A stretch of 59,499 nucleotides of DNA, taken from positions 1 through 59,499 of the IMG/VR virus record IMGVR_UViG_3300050821_005203. One strand, written 5' to 3'. The position numbers were made by a program, and so were the translations under genes. The stretch is from a virus. Of this stretch, positions 38,567-51,188 are shown piece after piece. The notes beneath the pieces are model-generated. The model did not search any database and was not told the DNA's origin. It was given only the letters and a program-made list of their open reading frames with translations. How positions within the stretch are numbered: the first letter of the stretch is position 1; every line of letters begins with the position of its first letter.

Positions 38567-39768
38567 GCCGCGAGTTGCGTTGTGTCAGTCGTCGTATCAG
38601 TCGCTGGGTTGGGGCGCAGGGCAGTTGCCGTCGCCGGACCCGCCGCCGCCCCCGCGAACCGCGCGAGAGCATTTTGCAGGTTCGCGTCTTGCTGGATCTG
38701 CGCTCGCATCAGAGCCTGCAGGTCGTTGCTCGCCAGACTTGATTCGCCGAGCCCGGCGCTGGCCTCGCTGACGCCAAGTGTCGCGAGTTTATTCGCCGCC
38801 TCCACCTTTTGCGACGCGACCTGCTGATCGACCTGTCCGAGAGCTTGCGTCTCCATCGACGATCCGGCCGGTATCCCCATCGAGGCGAAGCTAGAGCGGA
38901 TCTGGGCTTTAGCAGAATTCGCCGCGTTGTTGATCGCATCCAGTGTACCGGGCGGCAGCGCTCCGGTGTTCGGAGCCTGAATGTTCTGGTTGGCCTGCGC
39001 CATCAGGTTCCCCGCAGAGCCGGCGGCTGCCGCAGCATTAGCGTTTACCGGACCAGAGCCCGGAACCGGGGACTGACCCCGTAGCGCCTCCAGACCCAAG
39101 CCTCCAGCCGAGGCGATGAGGCCGGGGTTCTTTTTGATGAAGTTCCAAATGTCGGATAGCGATCCCCCGCTGCCGTCCAAGGGTGTGGCCGACTCGGAGA
39201 CGCCGGTTGTGCCGCCCGCGATTGGATCGGAAGCATTAAGCGTCGTTGCCAGTGATGCATTGTTGGCAACACCCTGCGCGCCCCCCGCACCTGCGGCAGC
39301 GGCAGGATCAGAGACGATCGTATTCAGCGAACTCACGCCCCCGAAGTCATTGAGCACGTTCTGCGTCCCCGTTAGCCCTGCGGACGTATCCGTAGCTGAC
39401 GGAAGCGTTCCCCCGCCGACCGTATTCGCCGCAGGAAGGGCTCCCGCCGTAAGATCGGCGGCTACGCTAGGAATGCCGCTCACCCCACCGGCTCCAGCCG
39501 CCGCCGTAGCGGCATCAACCGCGCCCGCCGATAATGGCGTCGCGGCCTCGGTGGCTCCGGCAAGGCCAGCGGTGAGAGGCGCATCAGCCACCGCAGACGC
39601 CAAGCCAGCGTCTCCGGCGGCGGCACCAGCTCCTGCCGCCACTCCGGCATCTGCCGCACCGATACCACCCAAGAGTTCAGGAGCGAGTAACCCGCCGGTC
39701 AGAAGCGCTGCTGGCGCGGCCAGAAACGGGAGGATGCTGCCGATTCCGTGTTTTGCCACCTCATGCAC
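38563..39768 (-). CDS. Alanine/glycine-rich internal virion protein (401 aa)
   Basis: The first 250 residues are extremely rich in Ala, Gly, Thr and Ser (LPFLAAPAALLTGGLLAPEL, ATEAATPLSAGAVDAATAAA). Residues 255-385 are helical (GTLDAINNAANSAKAQIRSS, QVASQKVEAANKLATLGVSE). It is the first of three overlapping large genes and resembles the smaller ejection protein of podoviruses. It ends in repeated T-D-T-T. Function by context. Confidence 0.55.
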   Translation of the reverse strand: MHEVAKHGIGSILPFLAAPAALLTGGLLAPELLGGIGAADAGVAAGAGAAAGDAGLASAVADAPLTAGLAGATEAATPLSAGAVDAATAAAGAGGVSGIPSVAADLTAGALPAANTVGGGTLPSATDTSAGLTGTQNVLNDFGGVSSLNTIVSDPAAAAGAGGAQGVANNASLATTLNASDPIAGGTTGVSESATPLDGSGGSLSDIWNFIKKNPGLIASAGGLGLEALRGQSPVPGSGPVNANAAAAAGSAGNLMAQANQNIQAPNTGALPPGTLDAINNAANSAKAQIRSSFASMGIPAGSSMETQALGQVDQQVASQKVEAANKLATLGVSEASAGLGESSLASNDLQALMRAQIQQDANLQNALARFAGAAAGPATATALRPNPATDTTTDTTQLAA

Positions 39769-40383
39769 TCACAGCAGTATCGAATAGCGCATCGACACAA
39801 CGTCGAGCTTCAACCGCTTAGCAATCGGAGATAGATCGTGACCGTTATCCTCGCCGAGCGAGAATTTGGCTGCGCCAAGGGAGATCGCCCATTCCAACCC
39901 CGCCCGACAGAGCTTTATCATCTCCCAACCAACTTTCTTTGGATCTGCATTTTCTCTGCCGACAATAAAATAATCCAGAACCTCACCAAGCGGCTCCTCC
40001 GGCATCCGCGCGAACACAAACAGCGCGAAGGCGTTGTCGGTGCGCAGGAACCGGTAGATCCCGCCCTGCGTCGCCAGCTTCAGGAGCGGCAGCATTCCCT
40101 CTGGAGTGGCCCTCGGGTGCCGCGCCAGATAGCGCGGCAGGTATCGCGGGATTTCCGAAAGGTCGCTCTCCGTGACGCTGCGCACATCCGGGTCAGAGGC
40201 GAGGGCCGTCAGGCTATAGGGGCCGTGGTATGGCTCGATTTTGTATGGGCCGACTGGAGGGGCTTCGGTGTGGCGAGGGTTGGGCAGGGTCGCCTCTACA
40301 CGCTGCGGTCTCGCGACAGAATGAGGCTCCGGCTGGGGGAACCCGCCTTCGATTGTTGCCGCGCGCTGTTGACTTACCGCCAT
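39769..40383 (-). CDS. GNAT-like acetyltransferase-fold protein (204 aa)
   Basis: After a 70-residue proline-rich start, residues 75-204 follow the GNAT order: an entry helix (LSEIPRYLPRYLARHP), strand-strand (GIYRFLRTDNAFALFVFARM), DYFIVGRENADPKKVGWEMI and a helix with SLGAAKFSLGEDNGHD. Such GNAT-fold proteins are common beside podovirus internal-virion genes. The acetyl-CoA loop (Q/R-x2-G-x-G/A) is not clear, so catalytic activity is doubtful. Start two bases after the upstream stop. Confidence 0.5.
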   Translation of the reverse strand: MAVSQQRAATIEGGFPQPEPHSVARPQRVEATLPNPRHTEAPPVGPYKIEPYHGPYSLTALASDPDVRSVTESDLSEIPRYLPRYLARHPRATPEGMLPLLKLATQGGIYRFLRTDNAFALFVFARMPEEPLGEVLDYFIVGRENADPKKVGWEMIKLCRAGLEWAISLGAAKFSLGEDNGHDLSPIAKRLKLDVVSMRYSILL

Positions 40384-40385
40384 AC

Positions 40386-40568
40386 TCACACTCTCTTGGT
40401 CAGATCCAACACCCCAGAGGGTGGTAGGCGCTCGAATTTGAGGATTAGCTCTCGGTTGGGCCACGGGGGAAATTCGTAGAGGCTCCCGTCAGGGCGCTTC
40501 CATACTCTGTCGTGAAGCCTAACCCACCCCTCGTGCTCCGGCGTCACCTCATAGATAACGGCGCTCAT
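40386..40568 (-). CDS. Hypothetical protein (60 aa)
   Basis: MSAVIYEVTPEHEGWVRLHD followed by VWKRPDGSLYEFPPWPNREL looks like a small beta protein with several tryptophans. It fits tightly between its neighbours (one and two bases). No family recognised. Confidence 0.5.
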   Translation of the reverse strand: MSAVIYEVTPEHEGWVRLHDRVWKRPDGSLYEFPPWPNRELILKFERLPPSGVLDLTKRV

Positions 40569-40569
40569 G

Positions 40570-40908
40570 TCAAATCCCTAAAACCGACCGCATATTACGA
40601 TGTTCCGTTGCGTGATCAAAGAACCACTCCGCCATCTCCGCCGGGTTGTTGAGGGCGAGCGTCGAGAAGTCCTGCCCGGCGATGTTAAGCGCGCCGGTTT
40701 GCTGGACGTGCATCGCTTGATGGTTGAGGAGCCACACCTCAAGGGCGTTAGGATCGAGCGGGTCGAGCGCTAGGTTAACGATCGTGACCTTCTTCTGCAG
40801 GAGGATCGCGTTCGAGATCTCCAGATGATCGGCCATGTTCGAGAACGTGAACTCGCTCAGGGCCTGCGGAGTCCGTGGGGGAGGATTGAATAGGGTCGCT
40901 AAGCTCAT
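40570..40908 (-). CDS. Hypothetical virion-operon protein (112 aa)
   Basis: The ATG overlaps the previous stop (ATGA). The protein is helical (LSEFTFSNMADHLEISNAIL, ALEVWLLNHQAMHVQQTGAL, MAEWFFDHATEHRNMRSVLG) with several histidines. Similar short proteins occur next to GNAT-like genes in podoviruses; role unknown. Confidence 0.5.
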   Translation of the reverse strand: MSLATLFNPPPRTPQALSEFTFSNMADHLEISNAILLQKKVTIVNLALDPLDPNALEVWLLNHQAMHVQQTGALNIAGQDFSTLALNNPAEMAEWFFDHATEHRNMRSVLGI

Positions 40909-41375
40909 CCGCCCGCTTGGCCCACGCACAGGTACTGGACCTTGTTCGAGCTAGTACCCGTCTGTGTCAGCGTGATCGTGGAAGCCGTGGTCACGTAGCT
41001 CTGTGACGCAAGCGGAGTCGCGATCCACGTCACCAGACAATACGGCGTGGCTGTATAAGCCTGGTTGAATGTGATGACACACCCGGTCGGGGAGGCCGTG
41101 CCCATCGTGACGATCCCGGCCGTGTCGGTGCCCACGATAGATGGAGAGGTTCCGCAGGACGTTAGGACGGGAGCGGTGGTCTGTGCGGTTGCGAGGTGGC
41201 CCGGTGCCGTCGTAGTCGTGCCGAACTGCAGCAGGGTGCCGTTAAAATACCCTATGCCCGAAGTTGTGACATCGATCGACCAGAACGGCCATACCGAATA
41301 GAATGTGTCTGCCGCTCGCGCCACACCATACAGCGCCGCTATTCCAAAAATCAGACCAAGCAGGAATTTCTTCAT
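40905..41375 (-). CDS. Secreted beta-rich protein (156 aa)
   Basis: Signal peptide MKKFLLGLIFGIAALYGVAR ending A-A. The mature domain (GIGYFNGTLLQFGTTTTAPG, GCVITFNQAYTATPYCLVTW, TITLTQTGTSSNKVQYLCVG) is a beta-sandwich-like tail-tip pattern ('GCVITFxxAYTATPYC' is common at phage fibre ends). Signal peptide plus fibre-tip domain is unusual. Start two bases after the upstream stop. Confidence 0.6.
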   Translation of the reverse strand: MKKFLLGLIFGIAALYGVARAADTFYSVWPFWSIDVTTSGIGYFNGTLLQFGTTTTAPGHLATAQTTAPVLTSCGTSPSIVGTDTAGIVTMGTASPTGCVITFNQAYTATPYCLVTWIATPLASQSYVTTASTITLTQTGTSSNKVQYLCVGQAGG

Positions 41376-41376
41376 G

Positions 41377-41769
41377 TCAACACGCTGTTGAAGTGTTTGA
41401 TGGGTAAGTAGGACTCTGGCCCGCATTCAGCCGGTTTTGGTAGTTCGCAACCGCGATCCACATCCCCGCGATGACTTTGTAGAACGCCTCCAGGGCGGCG
41501 ATGGAGGCAAACAGGTGAACTGCACCGCTCGTGTCGGCGATAGCCGGGACCTGCGTCGCATTCGGAAACACGCTCCCATTCGCGATGTAATACAGAAGCT
41601 CGCTGTTGAGCAGCGTCATCATATATTCGTCAACATTATAAGTACCGCTCAGAGTCGTGTTCACTGAACATGTGAGGGTGATCGTGGTTGGGAGTTGCGG
41701 TCCGCTTGGGGTGGCCCAAGTGGCCCCCATCATCAACAGCGCCGCGCACACGACACCGAGGCGTCTCAT
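41377..41769 (-). CDS. Secreted protein (130 aa)
   Basis: Signal peptide MRRLGVVCAALLMMGATWAT. The mature part (ITLTCSVNTTLSGTYNVDEY, YIANGSVFPNATQVPAIADT, AALEAFYKVIAGMWIAVANY) mixes strand and helix with two cysteines. Start overlaps the upstream stop (ATGA). One of four consecutive signal-peptide genes after a collagen-like gene. Confidence 0.55.
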   Translation of the reverse strand: MRRLGVVCAALLMMGATWATPSGPQLPTTITLTCSVNTTLSGTYNVDEYMMTLLNSELLYYIANGSVFPNATQVPAIADTSGAVHLFASIAALEAFYKVIAGMWIAVANYQNRLNAGQSPTYPSNTSTAC

Positions 41770-42581
41770 TGGTTCAGCCCATAGAGAGAGCACTTACCGG
41801 TTACATTTTGACCCGCGGCGATAACACGAACGCCGGTTACGGGATTAGTATCGGAGGTCCAAGTCCCGGCTCCGTTGCTGACGTAATAGTTCGTTCCCTT
41901 GGTTGCCCCTGTCCATGTGAAAAAATGGACTGCACCGGATAACGTAACGTCGTTCAAATAACCCCAAAAATCTATAGAATTAACCAAAGACGGACTAATA
42001 GCTCCACCGGCTGGCGATATACCATTGTCTGTGGTGCTAACGGCGTTTGCCGCCGTGGTTGAGTTGGAACCTAGCGCCATGTTAGACCAAGCGTAATTCC
42101 CACTAGTGTTCCATGTAACAGGCGAGCCTTCACCAAATTGTACCTGGATCTCCGCCGTAAGCGCAGGGAAGACCTGACTACACGCAAGAAAATACGTTAA
42201 ATAAGCAGTCAAGCCGGTGAACGTCATGGACGCCCCTGCCGCCACGGTCTGGGTACTTATCTTCGTTGCGAAGCGGTTCTGCAGCGCAAACAGCGTGCTC
42301 AACCCCCGCGCGTTCTCTATCTGACCCGCCCCGGAAGAGGAGAGGTTCGGCAGCTTACCGAACACCGTTTGTTGCTGCGCGAGGCCGAGCGCGATGAAGT
42401 TGGCTAATGAAGTGTTGTCCGAATTTGATAAGCACGTCGTAGCAACGGTGCCGCTTGCGAGCGACGAAGCGAACTGCCCAGGAGGGCAGGAATATGTCAG
42501 GATCGGGCCGACTAAAGTCCCGGCGGCGTGCGATGGTAACGCCCACATCAGAAGGAAAACAAATGCCAGCGCCCGTGTCAT
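41766..42581 (-). CDS. Secreted protein (271 aa)
   Basis: Signal peptide [20 protein letters not shown]. Residues 25-110 are helical/low complexity (SNSDNTSLANFIALGLAQQQ). Residues 125-265 are a beta domain with even glycine/threonine spacing (AAGASMTFTGLTAYLTYFLA, VHFFTWTGATKGTNYYVSNG), reminiscent of tail-fibre knobs. Start by ATGA overlap. Confidence 0.55.
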   Translation of the reverse strand: MTRALAFVFLLMWALPSHAAGTLVGPILTYSCPPGQFASSLASGTVATTCLSNSDNTSLANFIALGLAQQQTVFGKLPNLSSSGAGQIENARGLSTLFALQNRFATKISTQTVAAGASMTFTGLTAYLTYFLACSQVFPALTAEIQVQFGEGSPVTWNTSGNYAWSNMALGSNSTTAANAVSTTDNGISPAGGAISPSLVNSIDFWGYLNDVTLSGAVHFFTWTGATKGTNYYVSNGAGTWTSDTNPVTGVRVIAAGQNVTGKCSLYGLNQ

Positions 42582-42819
42582 TTGCTCTTCTCTCGCAAAC
42601 GAGCTTCGGCTTCGGCTTTGTCTAACTCCGCCGCTGTAGCGCGATCGATCGCTTCCGCACGCTCTTGAACAAGGATCTGGACGGTGCAGTGTAGGCGCCA
42701 AACAAGCGCTGTGTCGGCATCGGCTTCTGCGGATAGCGGGCTGGCGCACCAATCCACCGTTTGGGCGAAGGCGCTGCCGTACAGCAAGACCGTCAGAGCC
42801 GCGCTATACAGAAGCCCCA

Positions 42820-42823
<4 letters not shown>
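42578..42823 (-). CDS. Small exported coiled-coil protein (81 aa)
   Basis: [20 protein letters not shown] is a signal peptide; the mature part is a charged helix ([32 protein letters not shown]). A two-domain plan of signal or anchor plus coiled coil also fits a small spanin. The start overlaps the collagen-like gene's stop (ATGATG). Confidence 0.5.
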
Positions 42824-46603
<3,780 letters not shown>

Positions 46604-46604
<1 letters not shown>

Positions 46605-47599
46605 CAGGCCCTGCGTATGGCATCGGCGATGATGATCCAGTGCGAATAGGCGGGGAACGACGTGTCGGTGGTCGTCAGCGTAACCGCCGACAGAGGCGAG
46701 GTGACGAACTCACCAAAGACATAATCCACGCACTGTACCGGCGAGAATCCGTTCCCCGCGCCACTGAATTCTATCGTCGTGAAAGTTCCTGGAGTCGGCG
46801 GATTGCTCGCGCGGAACGCGTCGAATTGGTCATATGAAAACAGGACGAGGGTGTTCGGATCGGTGGTCGATACCCCGGAGACTTGTGTGATCGTTGGCGC
46901 TGCGGTCGAGCGGAACGCGATGGCGGGGAGTGATAAATTGGTGTCCCACGGCGTGACGAGGTCAGCGCCCTGCACCCCAAAAGCGATCAGAATCTGGAAA
47001 GAAACTCCGATGTCGGCGTTTGGGGTCACAATGATGTTCACGCCCGCCAAAGGACTCGGAGCAATCGCCCACCACACTTCGGCGCCATAGAGGTGCCCCT
47101 GGTCAGACGTAAAATTGACCCGCGCACGCGGCGCCCACTCCAGCCCCCCTCCCGAGACCGATGCGACGGTCGGCAGTGGACCGGAGATACAGGCGAAAGT
47201 CACATGAACCACGACAACGTCGTCCGGCATCGTCGTGGTTAGCGGGACGACCGCTTCTGACGCCTGCCCCGGCCCAACGACGGTCACCGAGTCGGCGATG
47301 CCGTCTATGACGAACGGTCCTGTGGGTCCGGTAGGCCCCGTCGGACCCGTCGTTCCAGTTGGTCCCGTCGATGAAAGCACAAAGAACGGAGCGGCATTGT
47401 CGGGGATCGAATGGATGTAATAGTCGTGGATCGGCATCATGTTGTGACACCACGACATCTCCTGCTCGCCGATCGACGTGCGCGGAGCCCGGACGTTGAG
47501 CGTGCGGAACTCGTGCAGCTCGTAGAAAGCGGCGTTCGACGGGAAGCCGGGAATGCGCGGCGGGCTAGCCGGAAGACCGCCGCCTCGGTTGCCGCTCAC
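46604..47599 (-). CDS. Stabilisation-protein N-terminus with inserted mini-collagen and galectin-like domain (331 aa)
   Basis: Residues 30-75 (LNVRAPRTSIGEQEMSWCHN, MMPIHDYYIHSIPDN) are the conserved start of DNA-stabilisation proteins. A six-triplet mini-collagen ([18 protein letters not shown]) follows, then about 230 residues of a galectin/jelly-roll-like domain (VVHVTFACISGPLPTVASVS, FPAYSHWIIIADAIRRA). The rest of the stabilisation protein is encoded by the next gene. Most simply, a collagen-adhesin module was inserted and the host gene is now expressed as two polypeptides. Confidence 0.65.
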
Positions 47600-48537
47600 G
47601 ATATGTTACGCCCGTAGAATGAACTGACCAGAGAGGGCTGCGAGAAGGCCCGCGCCCGCTTCATCATGACGCCGTAAATGCCGCCGTTTGTCGGATTGTA
47701 GTAGCGGTCCGCTAATGTTGACCGCGCGGGGTCTCCGTTCGCCAACAGAGCAAGCCAAGCCGCCCAGAAAGGGACGGCGTCGGTCCACGGGTACGGGATG
47801 AGTTCGATCGAGGTGTCGTCCACCAGATCGGCCGGGATCAGGAGTGAGTCCCATTCCATCGGGTAAACCTGATCCGGCAGCGGGTAGAGATAGAACGACC
47901 CGTTAACGCCCTGCCCGTATTGCGAGAACCAGTAGGGCGTGTATAAAAAGTTTCCTGACGTATAACTTCTTATTAATGCTTGGTATTTAGAGAAGGATAG
48001 TCTGTTCCCAACATACCTCACGTTCTGCCAGATCACCGCGACTGAGAGCACGGCAAGGATCGCCTGCGCCCCCGGAAACAGCGTCGGGATAGGCACGTCC
48101 TTGAAGTTGTAAACCTCCTGTTCTGTATTCGCCGTGAGGGTGTAGTTCTTGACCGCCGTCGCCGTCGCGCCCGTCCCGTTCCCCGTAACCGTGACGAGCG
48201 GCGGGAACATGTACCCGGAGCCGGGGTTGGTGAGGTTGTACGACAGGATTTCCCCGCCGACGATGTTAGCCGTCGCGGTTGCCGTTACCCCGGCGATGTC
48301 CGGTAACCCGATGGCGACTTGGGCGGTCGTGTATCCTGAACCTAGCGCCCCCGGCGTGATGCTCGCGATGCTCGCGGCGGACGGCACGAGGAACCGCACG
48401 CACTGCCCTTCGGCGGCGACCTGCGCACGGGCGAGGTTGATGTATATGGTTAGATCGGCGAGGTTCCACTTGGACTGATCGACATCGCCGATCAGCCTTT
48501 GGGTTTGCTGCTGGTAGTCTGAGAGGGTGAGGAGCAC
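47596..48537 (-). CDS. Head-tail adaptor-like protein with inserted GSGY domain (313 aa)
   Basis: N-terminus LLTLSDYQQQTQRLIGDVDQ, NLADLTIYINLARAQVAAEG and C-terminus SIELIPYPWTDAVPFWAAWL are shared with the next gene upstream, so the two are tandem paralogues. Residues 55-130 (LGSGYTTAQVAIGLPDIAGV, LTNPGSGYMFPPLVTVTGNG) are an insertion absent from the paralogue and related to repeats in 44523-46604. Helical adaptors of this sort (P22 gp4, T7 gp11 type) connect portal and tail. Role inferred by position and helical ends. Confidence 0.6.
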   Translation of the reverse strand: MLLTLSDYQQQTQRLIGDVDQSKWNLADLTIYINLARAQVAAEGQCVRFLVPSAASIASITPGALGSGYTTAQVAIGLPDIAGVTATATANIVGGEILSYNLTNPGSGYMFPPLVTVTGNGTGATATAVKNYTLTANTEQEVYNFKDVPIPTLFPGAQAILAVLSVAVIWQNVRYVGNRLSFSKYQALIRSYTSGNFLYTPYWFSQYGQGVNGSFYLYPLPDQVYPMEWDSLLIPADLVDDTSIELIPYPWTDAVPFWAAWLALLANGDPARSTLADRYYNPTNGGIYGVMMKRARAFSQPSLVSSFYGRNIS

Positions 48538-48540
48538 ACG

Positions 48541-49287
48541 TTAGCCCTGCGGCCCGCGTTGCTGGCCCGGCATCTGCGGCATCCCCGTACCGACATTGGT
48601 GATCTTCGATGCGGCTTCCGTAGCGCCTCTTCCACCGGGCTCGTAGTTCGGCAGCACCGTGGGCGTGGTCTGTTTGTTGCCCCACGAGAAGAACTGCATC
48701 GACCGCATGAGCATCTGCTGCGCGTCCGCCTCGCGCTGCGTGTTGAGGTAGGCGAAGTAGGCCGCGAAATACGGGACGGCGTCGGTCCACGGGTAGGGGA
48801 TCGCCTCGAACGTCGTGTCGTCGATCAGGGGAACGGGATAGCCGACCACATCCCCATCGAACGCATACACGGTGTCGGGGGTCGGGAAGAACGATACCGC
48901 TCCTAATGGTCCAGGCTCCTCCTGTGACCACGTCGTCGGGGGTCCGTTTGCAGGCAAAGGGTTGGCGCACAGGCAGTAGGAGAAGAACCACTCCCAATTG
49001 CGCTTGGTCATCAAGCCCCTTTGGTTGCCGGTCGTGCGACGCGACAGCAACCGGATATTCAGAACACCCTGGATGCCGTTAGCAAGCGAGAAACTCGTGA
49101 GCGGATAGGTCTGGGTAGCCCCGACGGTGGTCAGGGTCGCCGTGTAGCGCAGGCACTGCGTCGATGCCGCGATCTGCCCCCGCGCGAGGTTAATGTATAT
49201 CGAGATGTCGGCGAGGTTGTACTCAGCCTGCGTCGTGTCGTTCAGCAGCCTTTGGGTTTGTTGCTGGTAGTCCGAGAGGACCGGCAT
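48541..49287 (-). CDS. Head-tail adaptor-like protein, paralogue (248 aa)
   Basis: MPVLSDYQQQTQRLLNDTTQ, NLADISIYINLARGQIAAST and FEAIPYPWTDAVPYFAAYFA match the downstream paralogue closely at both ends. The middle (SRRTTGNQRGLMTKRNWEWF) lacks the GSGY insertion. Ends in a glycine/proline-rich tail. Tandem duplication of an adaptor suggests either different tail positions or functional divergence. Confidence 0.6.
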   Translation of the reverse strand: MPVLSDYQQQTQRLLNDTTQAEYNLADISIYINLARGQIAASTQCLRYTATLTTVGATQTYPLTSFSLANGIQGVLNIRLLSRRTTGNQRGLMTKRNWEWFFSYCLCANPLPANGPPTTWSQEEPGPLGAVSFFPTPDTVYAFDGDVVGYPVPLIDDTTFEAIPYPWTDAVPYFAAYFAYLNTQREADAQQMLMRSMQFFSWGNKQTTPTVLPNYEPGGRGATEAASKITNVGTGMPQMPGQQRGPQG

Positions 49288-49294
49288 TTACGCA

Positions 49295-50146
49295 TTACAC
49301 GCCGCTCGGGAGCCACTGCACGAACACGGTATCGTCAGCCGCCGAGGCCACTAGGGCGACGGTAGCTGTCGCGGTCCCGCTCGCGCCCGACCCGCCGCCG
49401 CCGATGGTCAGCGTGGTCGAGGCAACCGACGTGCCCTGATAGGTTTGCAGGATGCCGGTGATCGCGCCGGTCCCTGCCGTACCCAAGACTGCCGTCAAGG
49501 CCGGGATCGTGATCGAGCCGATATTCGGATCTGCCGGGTTGGGGATGACCAAGAGCCCCGGCGCCGAGGTATAGCCCGCCCCGGCATCTTCCACGGTGAC
49601 CGAAGCGATGGCCCCAGCCGACAATACCGCTAGCGCGGTCGCCTGGATGCCGCCCGGAGGCGGGGCCTGCACGATGACCAGCGGAACCAGAGTGAAGTTC
49701 GTGCCGCCTGCAACGCCGTTCTTGTCGTTCCCGACCGTAACCGAAGCCACGTTGCCGTCAACGAGCGTCGTCCAGGTCGAGCCTCCCGACCCGGCGGTGA
49801 CGGTCGTCAATGCCGCCACATACCCCGTACCTGCGGCGGTGATCGTCGCGCGGGACAGCGGCGTCCCGGAGAGGTTCGCCAGCCGGTAGTTCGTACCGTC
49901 AGAGTTGACCTCGATGTACGACTGGGACGCAACGACCGGCGTCCAGGTGTTGGTTACCGGATCGAGGATCTGAACATAAGAGTGCGACCCCGTGAAGATC
50001 CCCCACCGCCCCGGCGGGATGATCCACACCGTTGCGCGAGGCAGGAAGAACTTGTTTGACCAGACCGACGAGGAGACGCCGGGGATGGTCGGCGGGTACG
50101 GAGAGTAGGGGTAGGGAAGTCCGATGCCCGGACCTGCGATTGCCAT
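49295..50146 (-). CDS. Structural protein with GSGY repeats (283 aa)
   Basis: The first 100 residues (SSVWSNKFFLPRATVWIIPP, GRWGIFTGSHSYVQILDPVT) form a beta domain seen beside capsid genes in related phages. Residues 95-270 contain beta repeats (ITAAGTGYVAALTTVTAGSG, VTVEDAGAGYTSAPGLLVIP, GGGGSGASGTATATVALVAS). A capsid decoration or head-completion protein is likely. Adjacent to the major capsid gene. Confidence 0.5.
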   Translation of the reverse strand: MAIAGPGIGLPYPYSPYPPTIPGVSSSVWSNKFFLPRATVWIIPPGRWGIFTGSHSYVQILDPVTNTWTPVVASQSYIEVNSDGTNYRLANLSGTPLSRATITAAGTGYVAALTTVTAGSGGSTWTTLVDGNVASVTVGNDKNGVAGGTNFTLVPLVIVQAPPPGGIQATALAVLSAGAIASVTVEDAGAGYTSAPGLLVIPNPADPNIGSITIPALTAVLGTAGTGAITGILQTYQGTSVASTTLTIGGGGSGASGTATATVALVASAADDTVFVQWLPSGV

Positions 50147-51174
50147 TAGAAGGCCCCCCCTGTCAGACCAAGGAAGGTTGCCCCGGTGCTAGGCTTCGAG
50201 GTGATGATGTTTTCGCCCAAGATCATGACCCCGACTTGGGCCAACTGCCCCAGAGGGATCAGCGAGTAGAACCCGGAGAAGTCGAACTGGGCGTCTTCCG
50301 AGATGTACATGCTCGTGTACTTGGAGTTGACCATGATCACGGTCCCCTTGGGGCACCAGTGATCCAAATAGAACGGGACGCCGTTGATATTGAGGTTGGG
50401 GAAGCCGCTTCGGGCTCCGGTGTCCATCGAATAGCCGTTCGATCCCGGCCGGACGAACATCGTCTCGACACCGATGAACTGCGCGTTCAGCGTCGCGTAA
50501 TCCGACGGCGACATGATGACGTAGTCTGGAGACTCGCCGCCCGCCAGATCGGTAACCTGGATCAGATAGGACGACCACGCGGCGCGCGAATTGGTCAGCG
50601 TGACGGTCGCGTTGTTGAAGACGTTGCCCTGCCAGAACTGGTTCCCGGCGGTCAACCGGTTGATGCCGCCGTAAGTCGGCACCACGGTTCCGTTGTCGAA
50701 CGCCTCGATAAAACCTGACGGCATCAGGTTGTTGGCGGAGTTGTTCGTGAATACCGCTGACGCGAGTTGCTGGACCGTCTGTGCGTAGACATCGTTCATC
50801 CGCACGTCGAGGATCGGGACGATGGCTTCGGTCGATTGCAACAGCGCCTCGCCCAGCACCAGCGGGACGGGGACGGTGAAGTACGCGGTGTTGAACTGCG
50901 CCGGCTGGACGCCAGGAATGACCTGTGGCTTGTTGAAGTTCCCGGCGTAGGAGGTCCACGCGCCCTGCACCATCGGCTGGCCCTGGACCGGGATCGTGAT
51001 CTGGTTCAGACCGCCGGCAGACCGCTGCGCCGACCCCATCAGCATGAATAGAGTCGGTGACGCGAAGTAGATTTGGCGAACTACAACTGGAATATACGCG
51101 CGTCTGGTGAGTCCCACAAGTTCATTGAAGACTCCGCCCGCGCTTGGTACTACGCCTGTACCTGGAATTGGCAT
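50146..51174 (-). CDS. Major capsid protein (342 aa)
   Basis: The sequence ELVGLTRRAYIPVVVRQIYF, LFMLMGSAQRSAGGLNQITI, then the long helix RMNDVYAQTVQQLASAVFTN, 'PDYVIMSPSDYATLNAQFIG' and 'YISEDAQFDFSGFYSLIPLG' follow the HK97-fold order (N-arm, E-loop, spine helix, P and A domains). Length is typical. Position between scaffold and adaptor genes supports the call. The ATG is six bases after GAGCATAG, which is also the end of an inserted HNH gene. Confidence 0.75.
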   Translation of the reverse strand: MPIPGTGVVPSAGGVFNELVGLTRRAYIPVVVRQIYFASPTLFMLMGSAQRSAGGLNQITIPVQGQPMVQGAWTSYAGNFNKPQVIPGVQPAQFNTAYFTVPVPLVLGEALLQSTEAIVPILDVRMNDVYAQTVQQLASAVFTNNSANNLMPSGFIEAFDNGTVVPTYGGINRLTAGNQFWQGNVFNNATVTLTNSRAAWSSYLIQVTDLAGGESPDYVIMSPSDYATLNAQFIGVETMFVRPGSNGYSMDTGARSGFPNLNINGVPFYLDHWCPKGTVIMVNSKYTSMYISEDAQFDFSGFYSLIPLGQLAQVGVMILGENIITSKPSTGATFLGLTGGAF

Positions 51175-51188
51175 ACTTTACTATGCTC
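51172..51188 (-). promoter_or_regulatory. GAGCATAG-N6-ATG start element before the capsid gene
   Basis: Minus strand GGAGCATAG, then TAAAG and T before ATG at 51174. TAG is the stop of the HNH gene and GGAG is the ribosome-binding site, 11 bases from the ATG. Spacing equals that of the other four copies. Confidence 0.55.
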
